The notes beneath the pieces were generated by a model, which was not told where the DNA came from, did no database searches, and saw only the letters and a program-made list of their open reading frames with translations. Position numbers and translations under genes: made by a program. This document shows positions 1-12,535 of a DNA stretch of 64,000 nucleotides, piece by piece. Positions within the stretch are counted from its first letter, which is position 1. The number at the start of each line of letters is the position of its first letter. The stretch is taken from the NCBI GenBank assembly GCA_020916435.1, contig CM037091.1, forward strand, positions 77,778,398 through 77,842,397, in the 5' to 3' direction. Source of the stretch: Oxytropis ochrocephala. Taxonomy: Eukaryota; Streptophyta; Magnoliopsida; Fabales; Fabaceae.

Positions 1-1410
1 GCAGATGCACTGTAGCAAGGAACAGTGTCAGGCAGAAGAGAGGAAACAGACCTGGTAGGTGGGCAAGTGACATCAGCCACACGTGAGCAAGGAGGCTATT
101 TATTGAAGGCTCAGCTCTCTCTCAAGGCACCGAGACACTCACCCACTCAGAACCATTTTCATACACTTCATCTTCATCCTTTCACCATTCCTCCATTAAA
201 TTCAGAAGTAGTTTTGTAAAGAAGATCTGGAAACAGACTTCTATATTTTGCTTATCTGAACTTGTTTTATTTTCTGCATTGCTGTAAGGCTCAGACGTTG
301 TAACGTCTATACAGCGTACATGCTGAAGAGCTACTTAGGTGTATCTTTTGCACTTAGTTTCTTTTCTGTAATGTATGGTATTTGGATTCTAAATCCTTAT
401 CATTCTGTAAAGATGCTCAGCATGAGCTAAACACTTTGTAGTTGAGTTGTTGTTTTGCTTATAATGAATTTCTAGTTAATGTTATAAAGTATTGGCGTTG
501 CATGTTTTAAATCTTTGTGTGAAAATATTTCCAAACTTGTTTTGAGGATGGCCTCTTAAAATAGGTAGATTCATAGGTTCAGACATGGTCTATGAAAAGA
601 ACTCAAAGATTTATATGAACGAAAAGGTGCACTAAAGACATTTAGGCATTTTTATCTTAGTCTAGACATAGAACGGATAATAGTTCATAGAACATTGTTG
701 TGGGTGCTTAAAATACAGGAGTGGGCCTATTTAGAACCTAGACATAGGACCTCTTATACTTGAAACTCTGACGTTTTGTGCTGAAAAGCATAGCTCTTTT
801 GCAACAGCGTTCAAACGTGGCCACGTCTATACAAAATAACATTTGAACGTTATAACGTGTAAACGTTATAACGTCTGACTAGAAAGGATTTATTCTGCAT
901 GCAACAACTCAACTCACCTCTCATCCATATTCACAACCAACTTTTGTTTACTAGTTTTGATTACATCTTTAGCTTTAAAACCAACTCTTATTGCCGATTT
1001 GTTACTTGATTCTCTTGTGCTTTGATCTTGAACTTTGAAAAGTATACCAATCCTCGTGGGAACGATCTCTTACTTAAAACCACTTTATTACTTGTACGAT
1101 GTGTATACTTGCACTATAATTGCGAAAAACCACACTATTACACAAGCGCAACACTAGCTAATGTTGACTCTCTGTGAAGCATTCCTATAGTGAACGTGCC
1201 CGACACGTGCAGTTTCTCTTGTTTGAGTCAGTCAGTTTCTTTCCTTGTCATCATCACCATCCAAGTCTAACCCCGCCCCGTCCACCCATAAAGCGCATAT
1301 TCTCTCCTATCAGTGCATACTTGACTTTTTGGTTCATTCTCACTAACACTCTAAGTCCTCCATGCTGGGGCAATTCTGTGATCACTAACTTTCTTTATCG
1401 ACATTATATT
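1..1410. other. Unassigned repeat-like DNA, no gene
   Basis: No coding region can be supported here; the open frames are short and show no recognisable family. A cluster of palindromic AACGTTATAACGT-type words lies at 293-320 and 810-876. The stretch around 960-1,150 reads like transcribed noncoding DNA of an LTR element, but I cannot assign it to a lineage. The boundary with the Ogre-like sequence on the right is approximate. Confidence 0.4.
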
Positions 1411-3339
1411 CCTTTAGTGCAAGTCTTTCCAAAAAAAAAAGAGATAAATGAGAAGGACAAGCTCGCTAGGTTGAAAACCCGCAGAGGGCAGCCTAGGCAA
1501 AAAGGAGCGCCCGGTGGATTGAAAACTCGCAAAGAGTCGTCCAGGCAAAAATTAGGGCATAAAAGAAAATGCAAAGAAAAGAGCAAACACATATAGATAG
1601 ATAAATTGTTGTCGGGTTTTACGAAAAAACAAGCAATCGGATTTTGAAATGAAGTTTGGCCGCCTCCCCACAACCTCAAGGAAGTCCAAAATCCAAAAAT
1701 TCCCTTTCCTACCCACCTTAAGTCAAGAAAGTCCCAGGATATCTCCATCACTCTAGACAAGGATCAATTCCACATCATCTTTATCAGCTCACCCAAGTTT
1801 AAAGAAAAGAAAGAGGTCAAAAGGAAAAGAACACAATCAAACAAAAAGATTCAAGAAATGAAAATCTCAAAAAAAAAAAAAAAAAAGACCAAGAAAAAAG
1901 AGAAACAAAAGAAGTACAAATTGTGAGCTGATATATTTCACCATGAAACACCAGAGATCCTTGTCTCCATAAACTTTCCAACACTCTATTGTGCATAATC
2001 ATCTCTCCTTTCATAAAGACCGCAAACATTTTCTTTGGCCTCAGCATCTAACCCTCCATAAACCCTCAGCCATTCTACCATGAAACACAAACTTGTCCTA
2101 ATAAAACCCCAAGCACCTCATCAAACCTAATAACCATTTCCTTCATAAATCATTAACCATTGGCCAATGCCGAATAAGACCCAACAGCCCATCAGCCTCA
2201 AACACTTCATTAAGCTCAATCATCCCTTCTCCACAAAATATCACAATCCTGAAAAGTCCATCCCGATCAATAACCAATTGCTTTTGTTTTCTCAAATTTT
2301 AACCCTAGGACAGATAAGTTTATCTATTTACGATGGGTTTGCTCAAAAGAAAAACAAACGATCGGAAAAAAGAAAGCCGATCAAGAAAAATCCTCAGAAA
2401 AAAGAAACAGTCAAAAAAAAAAGGTGACAAAAAACAATAAAGACTTGCACTCTAAAATGCATTCAAGTTGCATTAAAACAAGGTTTAGTGATCACCAAGT
2501 GAGGCTTCTTTCATACTAAAAGTCAAAACTTTCATTGCATTTGAGTTTTTCTTAAAGAGAACCAAAGATGTGTGGGCATTTCCTTCACCTCTCACTCCAC
2601 TCAACCATGGGGAGATTTGTTCATCGTCTATTCCATTCACATACCACCCTCCGTTCATAACCGTCACATAACTCTGTCACCTTTCACAACCTCACTCAAA
2701 GAAACCGTTTGAAATGTCATTCCAAAGTGGGGCAAGTGCATTCCCATTCCTTCACCTCATTCATTCCCATAAAACCTCACCGGGGCAATCTCTCAACTCA
2801 CTATCCTAAACAAGGCCTCGTCATTCTAATTGGGGCAACTTTGTCTCGTCATGACTGGGGAAACACCAAACTCTGTGGGTTGAGACAAAATCCCTTTCAT
2901 TCCACCTTTCATCCCAAGAGCCGAAGTGTTCCCAATTCATCATCTCCTACACCCCTAGTCATTATCACCACCAGACAGAGGCAAGCTTATTCACTCATCA
3001 AGAGCCCGAACCGGGGCAGTCTTGCATCCCTTGGTCCCTCATGAGCGTCGGCAATAATCATGTCTGTCATCCCTTCACTTATCATACATGTTCTAAACCA
3101 ATCCCAAGTTAACTGACTCACTCATTCACATTTGCACTCCTATGCATGCCTACTAGACAATGCTTCAAAGAGAGAGAACACAAGTTAGTCAAGCGATATC
3201 TAAGATTCAGTCGTCATTGGAAGGAAGAGAAAACAAGTGAGCTTGTTTGTAAATAAAAACCTTGAGAACACCGGTGTTTGAATCAAATTCAAATTTTTTT
3301 TTCAACAGAATGGTCAATAATAATCTCAATTCCTTGCAT

Positions 3340-4744
3340 CCAAAGTCTAGCATCTCATCATCACAGAAATGTTTACCTCATGCATCTAGGCATTTCAATC
3401 TATTCATTATGGCATATGCATCAAAGCATTACATTTGCATCTTCACATTTTGTGCATTCATCACATAGCAAAAACAAAAAAACGGTCCACGTCTGTTGCA
3501 CCATATTAATACTTGCATTTCATAGAGGAAAATAGTAAAGAAGAAAAAGCAGAAATCTTTTCATTGCATTGGCATCATATTAATGTTAGCATTTCCATAA
3601 AAGAAAAAGAACAAAAATCATTGCATCAAACGTCAGAGCATTACATCATATTAATGTTTGCATTTCATAGAAGAAGCAAAAAAGAAACAAACAGAAGTTA
3701 GAACAGGAGCATTCCATTCATCAAAGCATCAATCACCGCATACACTTGCATTCAAACATCAAAGCATTATGTTGATTTGTGCATTTCATAAACTACAAAG
3801 AAGAAGCAAATACAAAAGAACAAAAGCATTCCATAATATTCAAGACATCAATCATGGCATACGTTTGCATTACATGTGTCATTCATTGCATTGCTAACCA
3901 AAATGTGGACGAACACAAGATGTTAATCCTCATGTCTAGTTCCAAGAATCAGCACTTCAAGTGTCAGTCTTCAATCTAATTCTCAAGTCAGTCATCCTGG
4001 ACTTGTCAGTCTCAAAATCTCATTCCCAGTCGCTCCTTCAGTTCGGAGTTCGAATGCTCTTTCAATTTAGAGTTCAGTCGCTCCTTCAGTTCGGAGTTCA
4101 AGTGCCCTCGGGTCCCAAGTGGTTCATTAAAAGCACACCAAGTGTTCATTTACCGTTTTCTCAACACGCCAAGTGTTCATTTATAGTTTCCTTATCAGCA
4201 CGCCAAGTGTTCATTTACCGCTTTCTTTCTAGCAAACCAAGCATTCATCATCATTGCATCAGACATCAAATCAATTTTCAAAATACAAAATCATTTTAAA
4301 TAAATAGGAGACTAAGTCGAATGTATATTCGAAATAGCCATCACGATAGGACACTTGAATTGATCGCCCAAGAATCCTAAGGTCCCTATGCAAAAAAAAA
4401 ACAAAAAAAAACAAACAAAAACATTCAGTGTCGTCTACATCATAGTAATGTTTGCATTCCATAAAACAAAAAGAACCGAAAATTCCTCATCCCATCAAAC
4501 ATCAAAGCAATACAGTTGCATCACATCAATACTTGCATCTCATAGAAGAAAAGAAAGCTAAAGCATCCCATGTCATTCATCATTTCATGTTATTCATCAT
4601 TTTATTTCGCATAATAGCAATATTCACATTTCATAGAAAAAGGCAAAGAAGGAAAAGTTTTCCATTGCATGTCATCTGTCATTTCATCAAAACACAAGAG
4701 CATTACATATCATCAAACACCAAAATTTTGCATTCGCATGCCTG
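3340..4744 (+). repeat. Degenerate GCATT/CATCAAAGCATT repeat field in Ogre 3' region
   Basis: A field of imperfect repeats built from words such as GCATTTCATAGAAGAA, CATCAAAGCATT and TTGCATTACAT, spaced irregularly at about 60-130 bp. It lies in the 3' untranslated part of the element. Such variable 3' regions of Tat/Ogre elements are known seeds of satellite repeats. No coding content. Confidence 0.65.
4031..4247 (+). repeat. Two short tandem arrays (24-bp and about 34-bp units)
   Basis: At 4,031-4,102 a 24-bp unit containing GCTCCTTCAGTTCGGAGTTC is present three times, the middle copy diverged. At about 4,133-4,247 a unit of about 34 bp containing CCAAGTGTTCATTTA is present four times. A related CACTTGGCGTG-type array lies in the minus-strand element near 48,880-49,010, so the second array is an old property of the family. 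Confidence 0.75.
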
Positions 4745-7700
4745 TGAAGTGGCATATAGAGTCACAAGAAGGGGGGGTTGAATTGTGACCCTTTGAAAAT
4801 TTATATCCCGCAACTTAGACAATGTCCTCTCAAGTTGATACTTGGAGATGAGATAGTTAGCTTAAAACAATTTCACAAGACATACTCTTCTTGAGTAGGT
4901 ACCATGCATTGAACCTTCTTTTTAAGTAGGTTCCATATGATGAACCTTCTCTAGTTAAGTAAGTTCAATTCGTAATGAGTCTTGTGTTGTATTTATGCAT
5001 AGAAACATTTTTGTACATCATATGAATTTTATCCTTTTGTTGAACATGGTAATTTAGTGTTTGATAACTTGAGGAACATATTACCAAGAAATATATATGT
5101 GAAGGATAAACTCTTTAATGTAGAGAAGCTTATGAGGATGAATACATTTCAGATTGAAGCTTCTATAAATGCTTTTAAAACAGTATATGATGTATGCATA
5201 AAATACTTGAGTAGGTTAGTAACAATAGATGATCAATATAAAACACTAACTACTCAATGAAGAAGGTTAGTAATAATAGATAATCAATATAGGATACTAA
5301 CTTCTTAATGATGAGAGATAGTCATGAATAGTAGCTAGTAAGAGATATGTTGGTTTTAACTTTGAGATTAAATCATAGATTATAAGTTCTTAGTTAAAAA
5401 CCGTTTTCAGAAGGTTGAATAAATCAACCTTCTCATAGTTTGGACAATGGTGAATATGTTATAGCATGTTAGAAGATAGTAAGGAAAGCTAGTAAATAAC
5501 ACAGTAGAGTTATAGAGGTTCACCCAAACTTGGCTACTCCTCTCCCCACGTCCACGTGAGTATTTCCACTATTTTCCAAATAGTCATTACACTTGCTTTT
5601 GATCAACACACAAAAGACTTCACCACCACTAGCTTTGATCACACACACACAAAACCTAGTGCACTCTTTACACAGCCTACGCCTAGTTTGTTTCCACTCT
5701 CTTAGAAACTCTCCACTAGTTACCTAAGAATCACCTTATCAAGTATAATCACCACCAACACTCACCTATCCTAGGTAGCTTAATAGAACAACACACACAT
5801 TGTAGTTTCTCATCAACACTCACCTACTCCTTAGGTAGCTTGATAGAACACTACACATGTTGTATTTTCTCATTAACACTCACCTTTCTTTCTAGGTAGT
5901 TTGGTGAGATATTTACAAGATAATGTTTACAATAAGGGTTTTGGGGTTTTGGGATGTTTAAGAGCTTGAGAATAAATTACACAAAGTGTATACAATGATG
6001 CTCATCAAGCTAACACACACTCACTAAAAGAATCCTAGAATTTTACATTAGAAGCTTGGAGTGTGGGATGAGAAGGTTGGTTGTTTCTTTGAGAAGCTTG
6101 AATGAGAGGTTCCAACCCAAACTCATGCCTTGAATCTTCAAATTCCAGCATTTAAATAGCCATGGGGACTGAATATAGCTGTTACAAATTGAATTTGAGT
6201 TGAAGAGAGCCGTTGGAAAGTTGTTGTAGGTTTGTAGATAGGATATGATGACTTTGTGCTTTAGTTGTAGCCTATCAACCTTCTGAAGCAACCTTTGTGC
6301 TTTGTCTTGTGTTGACAGCACTTTATGTCTGCACCATACTTCCTTTTCTTCTTTCTCGTCGACACAACACTCCCTAGTAGTCTACTCAACAAATATGCTT
6401 CATTTGTAAATCATGGACAACTTGGAATTAATTTGAATCAACCTTCTGAAACTTCCTAGCATGAATAAACACCTCAAATGTGCCATATGAATAATCATTC
6501 ATTACCTCCTTTTATATTCAAACTTTCAGCACATTTTATGACTTGGAATCTTCATTTAATTCACCTTAAGATCATTCAAGAAGAGTTAATGTGTTTGGGA
6601 TAATTTTGATATGATTTCCAGCAACCTTCTGAACATTGTTTCTTCCTTCACTTTAACCTTCTCAACATTGAACTTATACTTCCAAGGTGTTTTGTTAGTC
6701 AAACTTCTTTTGACTTCAGTCAAACTTTCTGTTGACTTTTGGTCAACCTTCTGTTGACTTTCGGTCAACCTTCTGTTTGACTTTCAGTCAACCTTCTGTT
6801 AGATTGGTCAAACCTTCTTTTGACTTAATTTAACCTTCTCATAAGTTAACCTTCTCAAGGCTTTTCTACCTTTATAATATACAAATATTGTAGACCATGG
6901 TAGAGCCTTAGTTTGCTAAGTCTTTGGCTTGGTTTAACCTTCTTTTGCCATGGTCAAACCTTATGTAGTCTGAACCTTCTAGAGTTTTAACACTCTCAAT
7001 TATTTATCTTCTATGAAAAGTATTGGCTTGGTAAAACCTTCTTATTTGACTTGGTCAAGCCTTCTCAAATGATTATTCCTTACTTGAATGAACTTTGATG
7101 CTCCTAGGAAGAATCATTGATTTACCTCTTCTTCATTTAATACCTTTTCTTGACTTGGTCAAATGTTCTGTTGACTTAAGCAAACTTTCTCAAATGATTA
7201 TTCCTCAACCCAATAAACTTTGATGCTTTTAGGAAGAATCATTGAGTACCTCTTCTTCAGTTCATCAATGAGAGTGATTGTTCTTTAGTTGTTGAAGTTT
7301 CCTAGAGTAGGTTGTTTGTTTATTTGAACCTTCTTATCTTTGAACCTTCTCCAACTATTTTAACCTTCTTTAACTATTGAACCTTCTCATATGTGAACCT
7401 TCTTATGTTTATTCTACCCTTGACTTTTTGCATGTTTTAGTCTTGCTCTTTGATATGCTTCTTGATAAGCTTTTGAACCTTTGAGTAAGAGAGCATTGGT
7501 AGAATATAACCTGATTAATGACTATGAGAATCTCCTTTGTAGAGACTTGTAGAAACCTTTGATCCATCTAGTCATTAGGTTATTAGGATTCTCTTGATAG
7601 GAATTCACTTAGATGATTTGCATTTACCTTGATTGCCTAATGTCTTCTCTTTTCTCTTTGTGAATTTCCTAGTCCCACACATTGTAATAGTAAAGATAAT

Positions 7701-7948
7701 ATGTCTTCATGAAGCTTGCATTACTATTCTTGTAACTTTGTTGGTGCTACTTTGATTCTTCAATTTGTTGAGAATGGCATGCAATGGATTGATCTAATTT
7801 GCTTCTAGCATGTCCACTTGAAAGAAACCTGTTCTTTTCAACAAACTCAAGACACCCATTAGTAGAGCACCATTCAGAATACTTAAGCTTTAGTTCATAA
7901 GGTTTGTTATCATTAAAACCATATATCAAAAAGGATTTTATCTCAACA
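4745..7948 (-). mobile_element. Solo LTR (3.2 kb) nested in the Ogre 3' region
   Basis: On the minus strand the unit opens with TGTTGAGATAAAATCC at 7,948 and ends in CA at 4,745, the LTR signature TG...CA. Five bases on each side, GCCTG (4,740-4,744) and ACCTG (7,949-7,953), agree at four of five positions, as expected for an aged 5-bp target duplication. The flanks rejoin into continuous Ogre repeat sequence. There is no primer site or coding region inside, so it is a recombined single LTR. The opening resembles copia-type LTRs of legumes, which is an inference from wording only. Confidence 0.72.
4905..7420 (-). repeat. GAACCTTCT motif clusters inside the solo LTR
   Basis: The word AACCTTCT recurs dozens of times. 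The exact form GAACCTTC occurs near 4,911, 4,940, 6,970, 7,326, 7,343, 7,378 and 7,397. Four of these lie within about 80 bp at 7,320-7,405. A second dense block (6,690-6,850) alternates AACCTTCTGTTGACTTT with GGTCAACC. GAAnnTTC is the core of a plant heat-shock element, so the cluster could be regulatory or simply a minisatellite. Confidence 0.6.
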
Positions 7949-8429
7949 ACCTGCACTTCATAAAAGGGGAAAAAGAAAAGAAGAGGAGAAAAGCCAAAAG
8001 AGCAAAAGAGCAACAACTAGCAAAAGAAGAGAAATAAGAGAAGCTAGAAGAAAGAGAAAAAGAGCAAAACAGAAAAAGAAACTCATGCATTACATTCACC
8101 AAGCATAAAATCATGCACTCGTCAGACATAAAAATAATAATAAAGTAAAGAAAAGAGAAATTCAGGCATTCGCATTACATTCATCATAAGAAAAGAAAAA
8201 GAAAATGGCAACCTTGGCATTTGCATTGCATGCATTGGTTCGTTTTTCAACTGCAGACAAGTGAGAGAGATGGTAAACACCGCAGTGTTAATGCTCGCCT
8301 TCAGATTCCAGAAAATGCTCCCCCAAGTTGGGAGTTCAGAAAAAAAAGGAGAAAAAAAAAAAAAAAAAAAAGAGCGCTCAGGCGCGCATTGCGGATTGGA
8401 GCTCAGAGAGATCATCGCTCCCTTCTGCC

Positions 8430-8690
8430 CAGGTCTCACATCGTGTACGAGCAACGCGATGGACCGCAGCCCGATGTGAGGTTCAACGGAATAGTTGTAT
8501 CAGCCTAAGATACAGTGGACGCCGTGCATTGATCTCATATATCGATTCGGGGCGAAACGATCCCCGGTCGCTCGAAAGACCAGAGATTCTCAGGAAACGT
8601 GCTCCTCAAAGCCACGTGCAAACTCGGATTCGTCGAGAGTTCGTTTAAGGATTACAGGTTTTAGGCAGCCTGGGCATTTTACCGCTTTCT
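8430..8690 (+). other. Conserved noncoding block of the Ogre 3' region
   Basis: About 260 bp, from the words CTCACATCGTGTACGAGC through GTTCGTTTAAGGATTAC to GGGCATTTTACCGC. It is clearly alignable with the reverse complement of 49,010-49,262, although the adjoining sequence and the LTRs of the two elements differ much more. There is no convincing reading frame. It sits roughly 300 bp before the polypurine tract, so a role in RNA processing, packaging or second-strand priming is possible but unproven. Confidence 0.65.
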
Positions 8691-8845
8691 GCACGCAAGT
8701 GCCCATTTTACTTTTTCTGTCTGCACGTAAGTGTCCATTTTACCTTTTCTGTCTGCACGTAAGTGTCCATTTTACCTTTTCTGTCCGCACGTCAGTGTTC
8801 ATTTACTATTTTCGCATCGGTACGAAAGTGTCTATCTTTCCAAAA
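8691..8845 (+). repeat. 32-33 bp tandem repeat, five copies
   Basis: Units start at 8,691, 8,723, 8,755, 8,787 and about 8,820. Each begins GCACGTAAGTGTCCATTTTA (consensus); the second and third are nearly identical and the last is diverged. The array lies between the conserved block and the polypurine tract of the Ogre-like element. Confidence 0.85.
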
Positions 8846-8985
8846 AAAAAAACAAAAAAAGAGAAAAAGAAAAAAGAAAATTCGGATTTCCCCAAGTGGA
8901 CAAAATTGGTATAATTTCTGAATTCTTTATTTCTATTTTTTCTTCGAAATATGTCTCGGCCAATTCATATTCCTTGATAAAATCC

Positions 8986-9002
8986 AAATAAAGAGGGGCA
9001 GC
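8986..9002 (+). promoter_or_regulatory. Polypurine tract
   Basis: The purine-rich run AAATAAAGAGGGGCAGC lies directly before the LTR start TGTCATACC. This is the expected primer site for plus-strand DNA synthesis, and it fixes the element's orientation as plus. The minus-strand Ogre has the matching run at 48,694-48,709. Confidence 0.85.
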
Positions 9003-11872
9003 TGTCATACCCCAATTTTGTCCGACTAGTTGAAAATCAAATAAAATTGTATTTTTGTAAATACCAAATTTTAACGGGTATTTTTTCTTACTTTCAAAAA
9101 GGCTCAAGAATATATTTTATTGTGCACGCGTGTTTTTTTTATTGCGGACACTCGTTTAGTTTTAACGATCTTGTGCTATTTTGTTCTCATTTGGAACGCG
9201 TGTTAGTTCTAATTATATAGGCGTATTTATCTTGGTATTCGTTAGCGGTGAACTTATTTTCTTTTTATCGCAAGGAAAAGAATTAAAAAAATCTGTTTTA
9301 GTATTTAATTTTAATTTAACTATTATTATTGCTTTAAATCACAAAATTAAAGTACAAAAAGTATAAATAAGATGGAAATCAGATTTACATCAATTAAAAC
9401 TAAATGAAAATAAAAAGAAATAATAGCATCCCATAATTTTAGTTTGAGGTCTAGAGCTCTTTTATCATATTTCATTTCTTTTCACAAAAAAGCTAATGGC
9501 TTCTCCACTACCCTTACATCAACACCAAGCAGCAGACCTCTAGCTCTGTCTCACTCTCAGGACCTTTAATAAAGCCTTAAGCCTGCACACACAAAAATGG
9601 AAAATTAGCAGGAGCAGTAACAATTTCAGAACTAGCAGAATCATGAATTGAGAAATTGAGAGTGACATTTCAGGACCTCATAGCTGGCCATAGGAAGAAA
9701 ACAAAATTAAAGGCTTTATAATAAACTCAACAGCAAATCAGTGAAGGGGGGAGGAAAAACAAAAATCTGAAAGGGGGGAATCAGGAGCAAGAGAGGAATC
9801 GAGGGGGAGAATACAATGTAGAGGAAAAATGGAGAGAAAGTGAGAAGGGTGAGAAGAGAGAACAGCAAAACAAAAATAGAGGAATAATAAGATGAAGAGG
9901 AGAACACCACCACTCACCCCACTCTTCTCTCTAATAACCACCTCCATCCTATTCTCCTCCATTTTAGCACCACCACAACAACCTCTCCATTTCACCACTC
10001 TCCATTTTCGCAAACTCCACCCTCACAAGAAAACAAACCAAAAAGCAAAGAGAAGAAGAAGAAGAATTGAATTTCACCTCCTCTCCCTTTCTCTTCACGC
10101 TGAACTCTCTCTTTCTCTCTCAGCCATTCTTTTCCTTTCTCTCTCTCTGTGAAGTTTGTTGCAACTGATTTAGGGATTGGATTTTTTAGGTTGTTTCACT
10201 TTACTATTTGTTATTCACACTTGCAAGTAATCAGCCCACGTTTTCATTCCCCTCTTTTTATTATTTTTAATTAATTTTTAAATTGTAAATACCACACACA
10301 TCACCCACTCCTGACTCCTCCTCCTCTTCCTTTTACTAGTCACCCTCACTTTAAATTTGGGCCTTAAGCCCATTCATTATTTTTACTAGTCAACATACTC
10401 AACCCATTTTCAGTTAATGTTGCTAAACCATACTTTAATCTTGCACAACACACACACACACACTAACTTCAAAAATCACCAAAGCAAAGCAAATACCCAC
10501 AACAAAATCAAATACCACTTTCCTTGTTCAAGCTTTGAAGCTCTCTTCACCACTTAAAACAACCACTACAACCGCAACCTTCTTCCCTTTGCAAACCATC
10601 ATCACCAAGAAAACGACATCCTTCCTTTCGTTATTCTCTCTCTCAGTCTCGCAAGCATCTTCCCTTTCCTTCTCTCTTATTCATCTCCAAATCTCTAGAA
10701 TCAAGCTCAAAGTTGAAGTTTAAAGAGTAGATTCAAGTGGTTTAGCACTCATTCATCTTATTCCTTGCTTATTTGGCTTGGAGTTAAGGTATATTCTTAA
10801 ATCCTAGCATCATCATCAAAGTTTTAGCGTCAAAAATGTAGATCATCAATTTGTTTTTGCATACCAAGCATTTCATTACATTTAAGGTTACATCTCACGT
10901 TAATATGTTAGTATAATTGTTGTTGTTAAAGGAGAAAGAGATTTCAAGCATTTTGACAAGCACTTTGGGAGGCTTGGGTGCTTGAAATGTTTCTCCTTTT
11001 TGGAATAAATTGTGTGTTGGTACTATTTCACTTATTTCTTGCATTTTCATGAATAAATGGTGATTTGTGCTATTGTTCATTTCACATTCTTCAAAGAAAA
11101 TTAGGGTCCATGTGATTTTGATGTGTTCGGTTGTCTAACCTTCCAAATGCTTGAGTTTAGGCTTGATTTGTGATGTTTACTTGAAATCCCATGAAGTAAA
11201 GGCTAGGTTTTTATTTGATTTTGATGTTTTTTAGTGAAATAAAATGTGATTTGGTAAACAATTAGGGTTTGTGCTTGTTTTAAGTTGCTTGCTTTTAAAA
11301 TCATGTTTGTGTTGATGATTTGGTAAGAGGATTTGACTTTTATGCACTTGAGCATATCCCAAGTGTTAAAGATTACCTAAAGAGATTAAACACCCTAGTT
11401 GCGTATGCTTGCTAGATAAAAAATGTCAAAATAGGCGTATGCTTGCCAATGATCATGATTGAGGCAACTCTTTTGCTTGAGCTAACAATTTCATTGTCCA
11501 CTCTCATATAGAATATCATCAATACTTAGATAGGTCAATTCCATACATTGCATCTTCCAATAGATGTGCATTTATATTCTCTTGCGTTTTGTAGAAATAT
11601 TTGAGTATGGTTTTCGCCTAGCATCTTCCATTAGATGTGCATTTAGGTTCAATCTTGCCTACTCTTGCATTTTTGCTTAATGCCCAATTCAAGTTCCTTC
11701 CTTGCTTATCTATGTGTTGTGATCTAATATGTGTAGTTTAGGCTTGATCTTTGTTTGCGAATTCAAATGTTGTTGCTTAATGATTTGATTCCAATGATCG
11801 TGTTATGCTTGAATTCACCAATTCTTTCTTGCATTCGTTGTTTTCATTTCTAAACAACTTGGCATAAAAATG

Positions 11873-12205
11873 GTTACTAGTGGCAATCCATCACAAACTT
11901 TGTTGGTTTGATTGTCATGAAATCCTCAATTTCAAAAGAATTTTCATAAGCATAAAGCAAGCTACTATTGATAATCCATCACAACCATTGTTGGTTTGAT
12001 TATCAGGAACGCGTCCAATTTCAAAAAGCATTTTTGAAGTATCAAAGAATCAAAACAAGTTATTAGTGGTGATCCATCATAACCTTTGTTAGTTTGATCA
12101 CCATGAAAGCTTGCATTTTCAAAAGGCATTTTCAAAGAGAGTTTTAGTAATGATCACCCCTAACCTTCGTTAGTTTGGTCATTACGAACTCCCTTCACTT
12201 TTCAA
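11873..12205 (+). repeat. LTR-internal repeat, about 90-bp unit
   Basis: Four imperfect units (near 11,873, 11,962, 12,060 and 12,145) share the wording GATNNATCACAACC then TTGTTNGTTTGAT. Related units continue beyond the CACTA-like insertion at 17,790-18,060, showing that the insertion landed inside the array. Confidence 0.7.
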
Positions 12206-12234
12206 AACCAAAGCATCTACAACATTTTGAGTCT

Positions 12235-12535
12235 ATGGCAACGGCTGAAAACTGTTGCCCAACCCCAAAAAACCGTTCTCTTATCTTTTGGCAACGGTTT
12301 TGAAATCTAGATATGTCGGCGTTGCCTTTGCTTTTGGCAACGGTTTTTGGTAGAAATGGCAACACCCTCAAAAAACCGTTGCCATTTGAACGACAAAGAC
12401 AACAGTTTTTTGCATTACTCTATAACAACAGTATAAAACCGTTGCAATATCAGCAACGGTTTTTAACCGATGCCTTATGTATAACCGTTGCCTATCTTAT
12501 CATATACAACATTTTACAACCGTTGCCATAGATAT
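12235..12535. repeat. Left subterminal GGCAACGGTTTT repeats
   Basis: At least ten short direct and inverted copies of CAACGGTTTT lie in 300 bp, able to pair with one another. They probably served as transposase binding sites. The matching right-hand array is at 17,355-17,620. Confidence 0.75.

Larger units (their letters stand above)
1411..9002 (+). mobile_element. Ogre-like Ty3/gypsy element, 3' internal region (5'-truncated)
   Basis: This is the noncoding 3' interior of a plus-strand Tat/Ogre-lineage element, ending in a polypurine tract and a 3' LTR at 9,003. The assignment rests on two blocks that recur in inverse orientation in the minus-strand Ogre of this window. The block at 1,455-1,560 matches about 50,270-50,390, with the wording GGTTGAAAAC repeated. 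The block at 8,430-8,690 matches 49,010-49,262. No gag or pol remains, so the element lost its 5' half near 1,411. It is interrupted at 4,745-7,948 by a solo LTR. Long, repeat-rich 3' untranslated regions are known for this lineage. Confidence 0.75.

Noticed and set aside
1174..1596. 140-codon plus-strand frame
   Set aside because: It crosses the junction into the noncoding Ogre 3' region, and the lysine-rich end is the GGTTGAAAAC repeat block.
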